The translations under genes were made by a program, and so were the position numbers. Below the pieces are notes generated by a model, which was given only the letters and a program-made list of their open reading frames with translations, was not told the origin of the DNA and did not search any database. This document shows positions 15,001-25,136 of a stretch of DNA of 64,000 bases, piece by piece. The DNA is from Diadema setosum (Eukaryota > Echinodermata > Echinoidea > Diadematoida > Diadematidae). Within the stretch, counting starts at the first letter, position 1. Each line of letters starts with the position of its first letter. The stretch lies in NCBI RefSeq assembly GCF_964275005.1, contig NC_092692.1:18625506-18689505 (forward strand), written 5' to 3'.

Positions 15001-16756
15001 GCTTCAAAAAAGTGCTGAGTCTCCCTAATTCTGCAGAAGACTGTCTTCAAAATCAACTTTGATTCTTCCATCAAAACAAATGATCACTGTAAAACAAGGA
15101 ATGTTCGCGTGCATTTTAATTTCCCGAATTTCGTGGGGCTGAGATTCGCGGAATTAAAATGCATGCTAAGTTTCTTGTCTACACTATTAAACATTGAATG
15201 TTAGAGGCAACTCGCGAAAATTTCATGTTGCGTATAAGGCCATCAGCTCCCATTTGCGAAAATTTCATGCCGCGAAAATATCATGTTTTACAGTATAGCA
15301 CCCTTCCTGATTTTAGAATCATCATTGCTTATTGAGAAACATGTGGCACACACAAATACCCTCCTAAAAGAATATCGGAACCTCCCTATTCTCAATCTAT
15401 GAATGCCAGCGGCCCTGCTGTTCAGAAGAAGAATGGCTTTGAGTGACACCAGTGTCCTTATGCCTCTCAGACAGAACTGTCACTTGATTTATTCTTCAAA
15501 TAAAACTAAATACCTTGCCAGGAGAGTACAAATCATGTCATATTGTCATAATCATCGTTTGGACTGCTGATGATAATTTTAAACTTTGCAGACTGCAGGC
15601 AAGTGGGCTCATTGAATACAGAAACATCTTTAGAAATTAAGAATTTCTTCTTGGATTTTTTTTTTCACCTCATAAATGAAAATAGATAGTTTGAATTGAT
15701 TTTGCAAAACTCAAAGCAAAGGGTCATATTCAGCAAAGGAACCTGTATGACTAGGTATCACTAACAGCAAATTTTCTGTAGTGTTTCAGTTGCGTGCTTG
15801 TAACTTTTTATTCCTTCTCTGCATCCAATCTCGCTCCCCTCCCCCAACAGACCAAGATGGAGCCGAACCCAGTGCCAACTCCGTGGCTGCCATGAATCTC
15901 CTGAGGCTCTCCCACTTCCTCAACAAACCGGAGTACCAGGAGCGGGCTGTGAAGCTCTTCTCTGTCTTTAGGGAGCGGCTGGAGAAGATTCCCGTGGCTC
16001 TTCCCGAGATGGCAGCAGCTCTGGTCTTCCTCAGGAGCACAGCCAAACAGGTAGGGAAGGATCAAGTCAGATTGACAAAGACCACTCTAAAACATTTGTT
16101 CAGCAGGAAAAAAGTGTCACAGCTCTTCACCCAACACTGATGCATTTTTGTGCCGTTTCCTTGAGTGCATTGGCACATAAATGTAATGGAAATAAAGAAA
16201 GATGAAGGTATAGCTATCAATATTTGGATGCAGTCTTTTTCTGCTTTGAAAGAAAAAGTTTGTTAGTTTTGCCTAGGAAGCTGCTCTACTCTCTCTAAGC
16301 TGAAGCATAGAATCTTCTTTGATATTGATTAAGCCAGCTGATAAATGTTATTCAAGATCTTATGAGTGTGAAATACAGAGATTTTCAGAATTCTTTCCCT
16401 TTGCTATTCTCCACACCCTTTTCCCCCTTTGCAATATGAGTTTATCGAATATTTAATTTCTCCTTCTTTTTTTTTGCTGCTGTCTTGCCTTCATCCCTCA
16501 TCAGATTATAGTCTGTGGGGATCCATCAGCAGATGACACCAAGGAGATGCTGAGGTGCGTCCACTCCCACTACCTTCCCAACAAGGTGCTCATCGTCGCC
16601 GACGGCAACGACGACTCCTACCTGGCCTCGCGCCTGGACATCCTCAAGTCTCTCAAGTGCATCGACGGGAAGGCGACGGCCTACGTGTGCGAGAACTACC
16701 AGTGTCAGCTTCCCGCGGTGGGCGTGGCCGAACTGGAGGCAGTGCTGAAGGGCTGA
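1..16756 (+). CDS. SPATA20: SPATA20-like (thioredoxin/DUF255 family), C-terminal 563 aa, 10 exons, 5' partial
   Basis: Exons 1-150 (coding from base 3), 9143-9273, 10123-10227, 11075-11149, 11952-12161, 12993-13185, 13921-14089, 14560-14768, 15851-16050 and 16505-16756 (TGA at 16754). All introns are GT-AG, phases match at every junction, and the coding bases sum to 564 codons. The translation follows vertebrate SPATA20 closely: [10 protein letters not shown], then [65 protein letters not shown] and a C-terminal [10 protein letters not shown]...ATAYVCEN block. This is the all-helical six-hairpin (GH/epimerase-like) part. The thioredoxin-like N-terminus with its Cys motif lies left of the window. 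The family is highly conserved from bacteria (YyaL) to mammals, with an uncertain biochemical role linked to spermatogenesis in mammals. Intron 1 is about 9 kb and full of mobile DNA; the others are ordinary. No exon is broken. Confidence 0.95.
175..715 (-). mobile_element. LINE fragment, 3' part of reverse-transcriptase ORF
   Basis: Reading the minus strand downwards from about 715 gives the segment after the RT core of a CR1/L2/Jockey-like [17 protein letters not shown], then [27 protein letters not shown], and further down [14 protein letters not shown] followed by [10 protein letters not shown]. These blocks are characteristic of the C-terminal half of such ORF2 proteins. The copy is decayed: at least one in-frame stop lies between the LGFLCQNM block and the ARYINNDF block. 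It fits end to end with the LINE piece at 4240-5195 and was probably one copy, later interrupted. Family assignment below superfamily level is not possible by eye. Confidence 0.75.
738..878. repeat. Short degenerate tandem repeat (about 30 bp unit)
   Basis: The motif 'cgccgggaaatgtaaaaacg' recurs about four or five times with substitutions and spacing changes (for example near 748, 796 and 838). It sits at the left edge of the material separating the two LINE halves. No coding potential is convincing here. Confidence 0.5.
879..2492. other. AT-rich intronic sequence, no gene seen
   Basis: Inside SPATA20 intron 1, this stretch shows only short shadow ORFs, homopolymer runs and diverged sequence. 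I see no conserved protein, RNA gene or clear inverted-repeat element. Confidence 0.4.
2493..3105. repeat. Three tandem copies of a 203-bp unit containing an exon-like segment
   Basis: Copies begin at about 2493, 2696 and 2899 with 'gttgaagaaaaaatcgac', a period of 203 bp; a last partial unit ends near 3105. On the minus strand each full unit carries an open stretch reading [33 protein letters not shown] and a closing MSQSSRD before a stop. The repeat is therefore an amplified coding segment, not a plain satellite. It continues in frame from the ORF at 2959-3390. Confidence 0.75.
2959..3390 (-). pseudogene. Fragment of an unrecognised gene: 5' exon joined to the amplified 203-bp segment
   Basis: An ORF of 143 residues starts with an ATG in good context (AAGATGGCTAC, minus strand, 3390). 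Its first 95 residues ([20 protein letters not shown]... to [10 protein letters not shown]) are unique in the window and have balanced, protein-like composition with an amphipathic stretch. The remainder ([10 protein letters not shown]...[19 protein letters not shown]) equals the 203-bp tandem unit. GC-rich sequence with a perfect hairpin lies just upstream. I do not recognise the protein with certainty; similar LPQRKNAD...NNRHVLYN strings are, as I recall, seen in multicopy predicted proteins of marine invertebrates. It looks like a truncated member or captured 5' end of such a family inside the SPATA20 intron. Confidence 0.45.
3431..3470. repeat. Perfect 14-bp inverted repeat with 12-nt loop
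   Basis: The arm 'gctagctagcaaag' (3431-3444) is matched exactly by 'ctttgctagctagc' (3457-3470). It lies just upstream, on the minus strand, of the ATG at 3390, within locally GC-rich DNA. It could be part of a promoter region or an end of inserted DNA; no function is evident. Confidence 0.8.
3667..4058. mobile_element. Foldback MITE with TTAA ends, copy 1
   Basis: The left end 'ttaaagggatcgtacagttt' is matched inverted by the right end, which closes in 'actgtaccatccctttaa'. Further in, 'ttgatgaaaattggttttgaaatgg' on the left mirrors 'ccaaacccgattttcatcaaa' on the right, so the element is close to a full palindrome of 392 bp. No ORF. TTAA at both ends is what piggyBac-type elements leave, but the superfamily is an inference. 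Related copies lie at 28003-28350 and 56154-56400. Confidence 0.8.
4240..5195 (-). mobile_element. LINE fragment, RT core of a CR1/L2/Jockey-like element
   Basis: Minus-strand translation, in pieces, gives successive RT landmarks: [15 protein letters not shown], then [41 protein letters not shown], the normally GVPQGTVLGP box with its Gln codon now a stop, VHINDLL, and [10 protein letters not shown] where a functional enzyme has the catalytic FADD. Several stops and frame changes show it is dead. It ends at about 4240 beside a poly-G run just where the continuation found at 175-715 would follow. Confidence 0.85.
5217..7800 (-). mobile_element. MULE-type (ZSWIM3-like) transposase remnants in three tandem copies
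   Basis: The segment starting 'gttattaaggagtgtgt' occurs at 5220, 6179 and 7144, giving tandem units of about 960 bp. The minus strand of the right-most unit reads, in order, [118 protein letters not shown] and [20 protein letters not shown]. This is the MULE transposase domain as found in ZSWIM1/ZSWIM3-like proteins, with the DDE region around DATYK and SDKD. Every unit is broken by frame changes, and the middle and left units have a C-terminal fragment fused directly to a mid-domain fragment. No SWIM zinc finger or terminal inverted repeats were found. Confidence 0.75.
7801..9142. other. Rest of SPATA20 intron 1, no gene seen
   Basis: AT-rich intronic DNA with T-rich runs (around 8500-8540) and an A-rich run near 9040. 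Only short shadow ORFs are present. Confidence 0.5.
11568..11665. repeat. Near-perfect palindrome (hairpin about 48 bp per arm)
   Basis: The left arm runs 'aatattattcattagtg...gattccat' and the right arm mirrors it as 'atggaatc...cactaataaataatatt', with 'ccc' at the centre and only a few mismatches. It lies in SPATA20 intron 4. It could be a tiny foldback element. A transcript through it would fold into a long hairpin. Confidence 0.8.
14777..14850. repeat. 41-bp direct duplication beside a splice donor
   Basis: The string beginning 'aatttgggcattcaaattct' starts at 14777 and again at 14818. The first copy begins a few bases after the SPATA20 exon-8 donor (GT at 14769). It looks like a recent slippage duplication. 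Confidence 0.8.
15086..15294. mobile_element. MITE with 'actgtaaaac' terminal inverted repeats
   Basis: The left end 'actgtaaaacaagg' is answered by 'catgttttacagta' on the right. The body is rich in 'gcgaaaatttcatg' and 'cccgaatttcgtgg' type strings. A more diverged relative starts at about 14857 ('actgtaaaaccagaaat'). Such short elements are common in marine invertebrates. No coding content. Confidence 0.65.
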
Positions 16757-18684
16757 ACGTGAATGTGAACATTTTATGACAGTCATATTTTGATGCCTGC
16801 TGGCATAGATGATGACCTTTGTTAATGGAGGTTTGTTTCACATGCAGTGCATTTTCCATCATCATTGCTCTCAATTGTGACAGTATAGTTAAAGCTCAAA
16901 TTCTGTCCATTACATATTGTAAACCCATCATTACAAGTTTATATGTGAATGTGTACAAGATACATAGCCAAGGCAATGCTATGTGACTATCTTTTGCATT
17001 TCTTTCATCAATGTATGTTAGAGAAAGTCAAGAACAGTTCAAATGCAAGGACTTACACACAATACAATTCATAGATATTATATAAAATGATTCTTATAGC
17101 TTATATTAAGTCACACAGGACAATGCTGTACATTCTATCGTACTTTTCTCTTGATGTCTGATCTTCTGCTATCAGAGACCATACAGCTCCTTGACAACAG
17201 GATAGGTTGTCTTGTCAGCCACTCCCTGCAGTGAGTGATCGAGTTCATGTCTAGCTCGAGAATTGAGCCATCATCGCGCATCTCCGATACATTGCGTTCA
17301 CCACCGTGTGCATTTTTCCTTCAGCATTACTAGTAGTGTAAGCTGCTGCATTGTCTGTGTCCTCCTGAAGATTATTCGTTGCAGCAGTCATGGCAACTGC
17401 GTGGTCCTTCTCATGTAGAAGAGGCACGCTCTGCCTTGTAATAGAGGAGGGTTCTTTCCTCCATCCTATTTCTCTTCTGAGTACCATCTGTAATTACGGT
17501 TGCTGCTCTCAAAGCTGCTGGTACTGCTGCTTACAATGATATCAAGTTTCATGAAACGAGGACTCTGCTTTTGTCATTAGCAGTGGTTACCTTCGAGTGA
17601 TCTGTGGTGGTTTCACTGATTTTTCAATAACCCGTTGAGGACGAATCCCGAGTATACTCAGGCAGGTGTCTCTGGGAAATGCGTGTTGTAGCAAAATCAG
17701 TCCATCCTCAACGGGTTAAGTATGATGATGCTTTGCTGTATGTGCATTCATTCTGATTGCCTGACGAATCTGTGATATTTGATGACAACTGCAGAATGAG
17801 AGAGATACTCTTCAAATACATGATCCCATTTCATCCTCTTAATCATGTTCTGTCTTTTAGCTTTGCATTCCAAGCAAGCTAAATGTATGTAGTGTTGAAA
17901 AAAAAAAGGCTTCATTTAGTCACTGCAGCTACCTACAGTAAATACAGAATGTATTGTATGTATGAATGAGCTACAGAATGTATATATTCAAAGAAAAAAT
18001 TACAGGGTAAATTCACATATCATGAAAAATAGAAGGTAGAGTAATTACTGGTGTCAATCTGTCATACCATGATATTGACTACAGTTTAGTCATGAATTGC
18101 ACATAACATTTATGTACAAATGTATATGTCAAGGTAGTGTACATGCTAGAAGTTTCTTGTTCATGTATCATGATGCGTGACATTTTGATGTGTATATTCA
18201 TTCACTTGTACAGTGTGCAATTATCCATTGAGTGCTGGTCCACCATTTCATATTAAGAATTCACAGATGTGTGCAAACTACAAGTGGGCATTGAAATCAT
18301 CTGAAAAAGATGACTGTTTCAAACAAGCAGTTACTGCTAAACCTCAAAGATTGAGTGAAATAACACATTTTAAAAGCTATAAGTTGTATCACTCTTTTTT
18401 TTTTAAAACATGAAGCGTATGAGATGTAGTACATTTATTGAAATGTATATGTTTCTAATAAGTTTTGCCAGCACTGCATATTTGTTATTTATGCAGCAGT
18501 GGTATCTTGTAGGACAGCATTGATGCATGTCTGATGATGAGACAAGTCCAGACAAGACAAGACAATGAACAAATTGCAATTATGAAGACAATTCTGACAT
18601 TTAATGAAAATACCTGTTTGAGATCATCATCGAAGCCGGGCTTACTGGCCTTTTTTCTTCCAGAACTGGTTCTTCCTAGCCTGA
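16757..18684. other. SPATA20 3' UTR/intergenic stretch
   Basis: No convincing gene. The SPATA20 3' UTR probably occupies the beginning, but no single poly(A) signal stands out. One small inverted-repeat element lies at 17628-17718. Confidence 0.5.
17628..17718. mobile_element. 91-bp element with 14-bp inverted ends
   Basis: Starts 'taacccgttgagga' and ends 'tcctcaacgggtta', an exact inverted match. The internal sequence is not palindromic. Probably a very short MITE; the superfamily is not clear. Confidence 0.6.
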
Positions 18685-19110
18685 TTATTGACGTCCTTTG
18701 TTTTCAAATTCCAAAGGTATGGATATGCTCATCAACAAATCCCAGGTCTTGGCTTTCTTCCTGCTCTTCTTAGAGCCGACAGGACTTTTGTGGATTTTTG
18801 TCTTCTTCTTTGATTTACTTGGCTTGTTGGTCAGCTGTGATGAGAACGAAGAATAACTTGAACCATGAGAGGTGGCCCATTTTTTGCTGGAAATCTCTTT
18901 AGCCACAAGAAAGGTCTCCTTCCAGTGACTCATCAAGAACTTTAGGATTTTTGCCAGACTTCCTGTTATGATCATGCAAAGTTTGTCTTGGGACCGCCAT
19001 TTTCCTCCTGCTTTATTTCCACTGACAGAGGAAAGAGACGGGTTGCCTGGCAACCATCCTCCGTGCCACGGCCTTGCCTTTCCCAGCATTAAAGTTTTCT
19101 CATCGGCCAT
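18685..19110 (-). CDS. Possible single-exon gene, Lys-rich 141-aa protein, unrecognised
   Basis: An ATG in strong context (CTCAAAATGGCC) at 19110 opens a frame of 141 residues ending with TAA at 18685; the frame stays open upstream to 19170. The N-terminal half (MADEKTLMLGKARPWHGGWL...) is mixed and contains a hydrophobic helix-like stretch (LCMIITGSLAKILKFLMSHW). The C-terminal third is highly basic (KPSKSKKKTKIHKSP, GSKKSRKKAKTWD), resembling a nuclear or nucleolar signal, and ends LLMSISIPLEFENKGRQ. The length is unusual for chance in DNA this AT-rich. I do not recognise the family. It could also be the last exon of a longer minus-strand gene or a retrocopy. Confidence 0.4.
   Translation of the reverse strand: MADEKTLMLGKARPWHGGWLPGNPSLSSVSGNKAGGKWRSQDKLCMIITGSLAKILKFLMSHWKETFLVAKEISSKKWATSHGSSYSSFSSQLTNKPSKSKKKTKIHKSPVGSKKSRKKAKTWDLLMSISIPLEFENKGRQ
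19041..19055. promoter_or_regulatory. Perfect RFX X-box-like palindrome
   Basis: The sequence ggttgcctggcaacc is a perfect inverted repeat matching the RFX X-box (GTTGCC N GGCAAC). It lies inside the minus-strand ORF at 18685-19110, about 55 bp past its ATG. RFX sites near start sites mark ciliary genes in animals. As it is also coding sequence it may be chance. Confidence 0.35.
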
Positions 19111-19360
19111 TTTGAGGAGAGGTAATGTTGAGCTGTTGAGCCAATGTGAGCTGGAAGGTGACATATGCATTTTGGTGTTTGATGTTTCAGTCTATACCCA
19201 TTTGTCAAGCGACCTGTGCAAATAATTTTTATTTTCAATTTATCATTAAAAGGTTGCTTATGTTTTCAGTTTTGTACAGTTTCTATCTGGTCCACTAATG
19301 CCATCCAGTAAGATGTGACAACTCTCCTATGTTACTAAAAAATGAGAGAGTTGGAAAACA

Positions 19361-19366
19361 AATAAA
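19361..19366 (+). terminator. Candidate poly(A) signal AATAAA
   Basis: A canonical hexamer on the plus strand. It could end an SPATA20 transcript with a long 3' UTR, but it lies 2.6 kb past the stop codon, so the assignment is weak. Confidence 0.2.
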
Positions 19367-19446
19367 ATGGATTGCAACTTATTGACATAGTGCCCTTTCA
19401 TCGACGGAAATGAACACTGATTATTGAGATTTTCGGTAGTAGCGTG

Positions 19447-19560
19447 ATGAAAAAGAAATCATGGGCATACATACTGGGATGGGATTTAAACCCATGACCT
19501 CCTGATTGCTAGACAGACATCAGAACCACTAGACTATTGAGCTGCTGCCCAATAGCCAGT
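19447..19560 (-). mobile_element. tRNA-derived SINE head
   Basis: Read on the minus strand, the segment contains an exact pol III A-box (TAGTCTAGTGG) and, about 45 bases later, a B-box with one mismatch (GGTTTAAATCC). It has tRNA-like spacing and the tRNA-type string GAGGTCATGGG before the B-box. Cloverleaf stems are not fully kept, so it is a SINE or tRNA pseudogene, not a working tRNA. Confidence 0.6.
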
Positions 19561-21717
19561 GATGATTCGAATGAATCAAAGAATGTGTTTAATTCATGGA
19601 ATAAAATGGCATCATGAAAATTGTGATGTCTGTGTTTAAGAATGTGTATACTAGTGACATGTGGAATGCAAAGCAAGCCAACCCCTCATATTCTGTGAGA
19701 TATCGTCAAGTTTCAGTCGTTGTATCAGTAGTTTTGTGATCCTTGTTTGATGACTCTTCAAAGTTCCACTTTTGCAGAGAAAAAGAAAAGGAAACATTTT
19801 CTTATTAAGAAAAAAGACTTGTACAATGATATTAGAGTTCGTGTAAAACTTGTTCATTTAAGTATGATATGTCTTTGTATAGGTACTACATTGTATATAT
19901 TTGTCCATACAGTGTATATATTTGTTCATACAGTTAAAAGTGTGACACACTGCAAACCAGTATAAGTGACAATAAGGCAGATATTTGCTGAAGATCAAAA
20001 ATGCAGTAACTGAAGAAGAGTCAAACACATATGTCTGGGATGTAATGAATATATATCCAGATTGATACACTACTCATCATTAGTTGCTGAGTTGCCAGTA
20101 ATCAGCATTAGTTTGATGCCATTATGTTCTTATTTGCTATGTCTAGCTCATTGTGAAATTTGATTTCATAGACTGGCTTTACCCTGCAAGAATGTATTTC
20201 TCTGTTGCACTGTCTACAAATTACAGAACTTTATTGTGGCTTTCATTTTCAATTTCTAGAATTAAGACTGATTTCAATGTGTATTTATACCTCTTTGAAT
20301 CATTGGAAAGTTAGTCATGGAGAAGCATGTTCAGTGATATGATCATTTGTTAGGGCTAAAGCATATTTGATTTTACATTTTGATAAATGACTTTTATACA
20401 GGTGAGAACTGTAACTTTTGTTAATGTACATACAAGACGCAGAATTCTTATGAGTCTCATATTACAATCCATAAAGACATCTGTCCATCAGAAAATTCTG
20501 ATATCTGAAATTTTCCACCTGAAAAAGATGCTTTGTCTGTGAGTATTAAATATTAAATGATTATATTGGCTTGAAATAATGTTTCACAAATTCAGTATTC
20601 TCAGTTCCATGGTTTCAGTGTGTGTCAGTTAAGTGATAGATTAGATCTACTTTTGCAGTAAATCATATAAAAGTTGTATCATAGATGTGTCACTCACAAT
20701 GATATTGAACACAGAATACCTTTTCTACGGGAAGACTTTCTCAACAGTAAATCATCTGTCGGCATGAAGGCGATAATAAAAGTTACAAATTTGAATATTG
20801 ATGATTAGCATTATATCAAATATCTGCGTTGCAGGACTTACCATTCTCAACATTAGAGCTTGGTCTGTGATATTTAATGATGCTTGACATCTAATGCTTT
20901 CAACTAAGGTCCTTCCACTTTTGTTGTACTATCTATTTTTGGATCATCTTTTGTTGCTAAAGTTTTGACTGTTACATCATGAAAAATAAGATATCGTAAT
21001 GCAAATATCATTGTAATTCAGTTATGTTTCTTGTCAATACAAAGTGGAAAATAGTTAAATCAATCGATCAATTTGTGGCAGCACAAGTGTGAAGAAAGGC
21101 ATGACAGATGTCAGTATGTTTGTTATGCGTACGTATGTAATATCCACAGGATGAGGGACTCCCAATAGTTCACCTTTAGAAAATGATTTTACAGGGGCTT
21201 TGTTTTTCTTCCTTTTTCCGAGCTGTGTGTTGAAGGAAAATCAGATTTTAGAGAGACACCATTATTATTGCAGCAAAGTAAAGAAAATTAGCACAAACAA
21301 ACAAAATATTTGTATATAAATGTGTGTGTTCTTTTAAGCACAAATACATAATATACCTTGATTAGCAGGAATTGGTGCTATGGCAAAAAAAAAAAAAAAC
21401 AAACATGTAGGGTCATCTACAATACTGTTGTTTTTTTTTTTATTTGTTGTTTGTCCTTTGTGCAGTATTTGATACTCGACTATGAAAACTATGAATCTTA
21501 GTGTTTTTTGTGAACGCATTTTGGCTTTTTATGTATGCCTTTTGTATGCCATTTATGGGTGCCATTGTAACTAGAGCACACTAATTGAAATAAGTATCAT
21601 GCCTGATGTCAAGTATATCAAACTGGACACTTATAGATTGTAGTACGATAATCATTGCTTTTCAGTAAGGTCAAAGATATTGCAAGACAGGCTGGAAGAA
21701 TTCTTCACAGAGGTAAT
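19561..21717. other. AT-rich intergenic DNA, no gene seen
   Basis: Only short ORFs, homopolymers and microsatellite-like runs. I found no conserved protein or RNA feature. Confidence 0.5.
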
Positions 21718-22482
21718 TCAAACGTGCTTAGATTTTATTTGTCTTCGTGCTTCTAAAGTGACTTGAATTGAAACGAGTTTGACGTGGTGTTGATATGCCA
21801 AGCATTCTACATACTGTATTATTCTTTGCACTGTGTCATCATTTTCTTCTGGAGTGACATTGGTTTGTTTCAATATAATAAGATAAATCCAGATCACTGA
21901 AGTTTGATAAAAGAACTGCGGTTGGCATCTCCTGTGGTTTTTCCTCATAGCAACAGAGAAGATGCTTATAAGTGTCAGAGGAATAAAAAACAGAATCAAA
22001 TTTAAAAGAAAAAAATCACATTTTTTACTTCTATTTTCTGCTACCTGAAGCCTTGTCCCTACTATATGTTGACTTTTTTTCCTAGTTCTTTCAATCAAAC
22101 TTCCTTCAAAATCTGCTTGAATCTCATTGTTATAGGGTAATTGGATACTGAATATTTGATGATGCAGCAAGAGCCTTACAGCACTTGCCGCATCATTTTC
22201 ATACGTGCAAAGATTTATGTATTGCTTCTTCCTTTTAATACTAGAGGGAGATAGTATAATCAATAGAACAAAGAAGTACAACAGCAAATAGCTGCGCATG
22301 CTATGTTTTAGTAGCAAGCTGTACAGGCTGGATGGAACCTCTGCCATAAAATCACGTTGTATGTACACTTTGACTGCCAATAAATCTTTCAGTTCAACCG
22401 AACCAGTGGACCGTATTGATTTCAAGAAGTATACTGTTTTCATAACAACAACAACAACAACAACATTGAATTGCCTGGTCAT
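21718..22482 (-). CDS. 254-aa ORF with two hydrophobic segments, unrecognised
   Basis: This uninterrupted minus-strand frame of 254 codons starts at ATG 22482. The first residues include seven valines encoded by a (GTT)n microsatellite, so the real start may be a later Met such as MAEVPSSLYS. A hydrophobic stretch (YLLLYFFVLLIIL) near the N-terminus looks like a signal anchor, and a second (FFLLNLILFFIPLTLISIF) is flanked by basic residues (ENRSKKCD before, MRKNHRRC after), as in a membrane-spanning helix. A frame this long is improbable by chance in AT-rich DNA. Phe/Leu/Ile-rich composition is, however, what AT-rich noncoding DNA gives. No family is recognised and no introns are evident. Confidence 0.3.
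   Translation of the reverse strand: MTRQFNVVVVVVVMKTVYFLKSIRSTGSVELKDLLAVKVYIQRDFMAEVPSSLYSLLLKHSMRSYLLLYFFVLLIILSPSSIKRKKQYINLCTYENDAASAVRLLLHHQIFSIQLPYNNEIQADFEGSLIERTRKKSQHIVGTRLQVAENRSKKCDFFLLNLILFFIPLTLISIFSVAMRKNHRRCQPQFFYQTSVIWIYLIILKQTNVTPEENDDTVQRIIQYVECLAYQHHVKLVSIQVTLEARRQIKSKHV
22443..22466. repeat. (AAC)n microsatellite
   Basis: Eight uninterrupted copies of a trinucleotide; they encode a valine run in the minus-strand ORF at 21718-22482. Confidence 0.95.
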
Positions 22483-23836
22483 GAGTATCTGTGTGTATGT
22501 GATTATGTGTGAGTCTGTTTGTTTGCTTCAGTTTGCTTGAAATCCTCTGACCCATTGTTGAAACACTCATAGTACCCCTGACAGGGGAAATCATGTTATA
22601 ACTGACATGCAAGAATCTTTAGACTTGATTAAACTGTGAAGGTTTGCTTAATTGTTTGGTTTTGAAATCACATTGAAAACATGAACAATTAATTGTGAGT
22701 TGTTCAGAATATCTGCTGAGTCATAGCAATTCAGAAGACAAGTTACAAAATTGATCAGATCATTTTGTTTCTTTTAAATCGCCACAAGAATGTGATGTCT
22801 TAGATAATCGACAGAACACTGACTTGGTTTGAGATGTGAATGCAAGGATATTACGCGACGAAATTCTGTGAAACGAGATTGTGCATAATCTTTAATATTC
22901 TGATTATTATTCAAACCTGCTAATTACCTACATGAAATGTACACATAGGCAGTAGAACATTTTTTCTTTGTGTTTGTGTGTTTTTGTTTGTTTGTTTTTA
23001 GCTTGTTTATGTGTCCGGGGGGGGGGGGCGGAGGGAGTGCTTGAGGTTGGTTGGGTCATGATGGGTTACTGCACCTTCCGCCTGCTCTTATACCTCCCCT
23101 GTTGACGGCAAAAATCTCGGAGCGGATCTCCAAAGTCAATGGTCTTTAGTGCTATTGTTTGTATAGTCCCCCCCCCCCCCTTTTTTTCATCCCGGTCCCG
23201 CACCCCTTATGCTTGCGATAATACATTTTTTTTTTTTTTTAATCGCTGGGAACGAAACATACAGACATATTATGTACCGGTATTTATTATGCTAGAGAAC
23301 ATCGTTAGTATATGAAAGAGTTTAATTGCAAAATGGGCTAAGCGCCATTTTAAACATTTTACAGTGTGCTCATCTTCAGACAGAGCAACCGAAACCCTTT
23401 CCTGTAATACCTCACTTGCAACATAACAAGGAACATTCTAGAAGTTATGGTAAAGAAAAAAATCCCATATTTTCTTATATATTTTTTTTTTTTGTAGCTT
23501 TAATCACAAATATCTCAACTTAACAAGAATGGAATTAGCTCGTTTTGCGATTAAACTCTTCTATATGATTATGTATGTCAGATTATAAAAGGTTACCATA
23601 AGAGGACGCGCAACCATTAATGACATCATAATACACCTCGCGCGCAGCTATTCATGACGCCAAAGATACCTTGCGCGCATCCACCTGCTTAACAACGCTA
23701 ATGACAACAGTAGACCCGTTGTGCGTACTATAGTGATCATTTTCACCGATAGCGTTCATCGAGAAAACAGTGTGTTATTACTGAGTCATCAGAGTTTTCA
23801 CTGATTTTTAGTTTGAAGCAGCATATTGTTATCAAT
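22483..23836. other. Upstream region of the large central gene
   Basis: No gene seen. Poly-G (about 23017) and poly-C (about 23169) runs flank a short GC-rich stretch. Nearer the ATG, 23608-23690 holds a repeated 'cgcgc' theme and a CRE-like 'tgacatca', and lies where the promoter and 5' UTR of the 23837 gene should be. No clear TATA box. Confidence 0.35.
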
Positions 23837-23944
23837 ATGGGTGGAAAATTGTCTAAAGTTTCCTCGTTTTTCAGTGGGCCACATAGTGCTGACAGACAAC
23901 AAGCACGACGAACCAGTCGCCTGTTTACAAGGCGCAGAAATCGG
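23837..23944 (+). other. First exon: N-myristoylation signal plus polybasic patch
   Basis: 36 codons, phase 0. Gly2 with Ser6 and Lys7 fits the N-myristoyltransferase consensus. Ten Arg in residues 20-36 give a second, electrostatic membrane contact. Human STMND1 also begins Met-Gly with a basic stretch soon after, which supports but does not prove kinship. Confidence 0.7.
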
Positions 23945-25103
23945 GTAAGTTCAATTTAATTGCATTCATTTTAATCGTTCTTCATTTCCATCAAATGAAA
24001 GGTGATATAAATGCAAAGTATATATTGAACAAATCATATTGCTAACAATTTGCAAGAAATAAAAATCATAAAGTTTGATACAAAATATGCAAACGAATGG
24101 ATAGAAATAATGGAAATAATGAATTCTTTCCCATGGTTAGTATACGGCATTGGCAATCAAACTGAAAGAAATAGGACTTAATTCAATAAGTCTGAAATAC
24201 ATAGTTGGAAATCTTGATGACAAACAATGCTTGTTTATGAAATGTTTGTCATATGTACAAGCTAACACACATACTAAAATGAATATCAAACTCAGATGAA
24301 ATATCTTTTATTGTACCTGTTTGCTGTTGTGATTTACGCAGATATGAAGGCTTTTTTTTTTTTCTTTGTAACGAGCTAGTTTTTGTTTGCCTTTGCTTTA
24401 GGGATTTTTTTATTCATTTCTTGAACACCAGTGGATATATTAAAGTCGTAATTAGGAAACTTCACCATTTACGTACTTGAATTCATGGATGCTTCTTTAA
24501 GGTGATCCAAGTTATTTTTGTTTCACTTGCTATTGGCCTATCATAACTTTTTTTCTTGTGACTATTCTGTTAAGACCGTAGGTTATGGTTTAGTCTGCAT
24601 GTAGCAATATCGATTCCACCAAGTAGAACAAAGTTGGATTTTGGTTTTCCACAGGAATTATTTGCATACCGTTGCTAAAATTTGTTTGCTGTGATTTGAT
24701 TTCAGCCTATTCTGCCTTCTTCTTCTTTACCATTTTCCTTTTCATGTCTGGTTGTCTGATTGTAAGTTAGCTAGTTTATATGCTTGCTTGGTTGTGTGTT
24801 TGTGTGTGTGTGATATTTCTTCCTTGCTTCCGGAGTTCTGAGAACAGAAATGATAATTTTTCCATTATAAAATGTTACCATAGCCCTCCAAATATTCATG
24901 AAGCTACAGACTTTCACCTGCTCAACCGTATTCTGGGGCTAAGTTTGTCTTATTTGCACTTCTACCTATATGCTTTCAAAGAAGAATTGCACCTGAGTTA
25001 TCTGAAATGCAGACAAGTAGCTAACTATCGGTCCGTAACCATGACTTGGCAGGGACTCGAGGAAAAGGGAATTAAGAGTAAAATTCAGCTGTTAGTATCT
25101 CGA

Positions 25104-25136
<33 letters not shown>

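Noticed and set aside
17251-17487. 78-codon minus-strand ORF
   Set aside because: Its length is within chance expectation and no domain or conserved context was seen.
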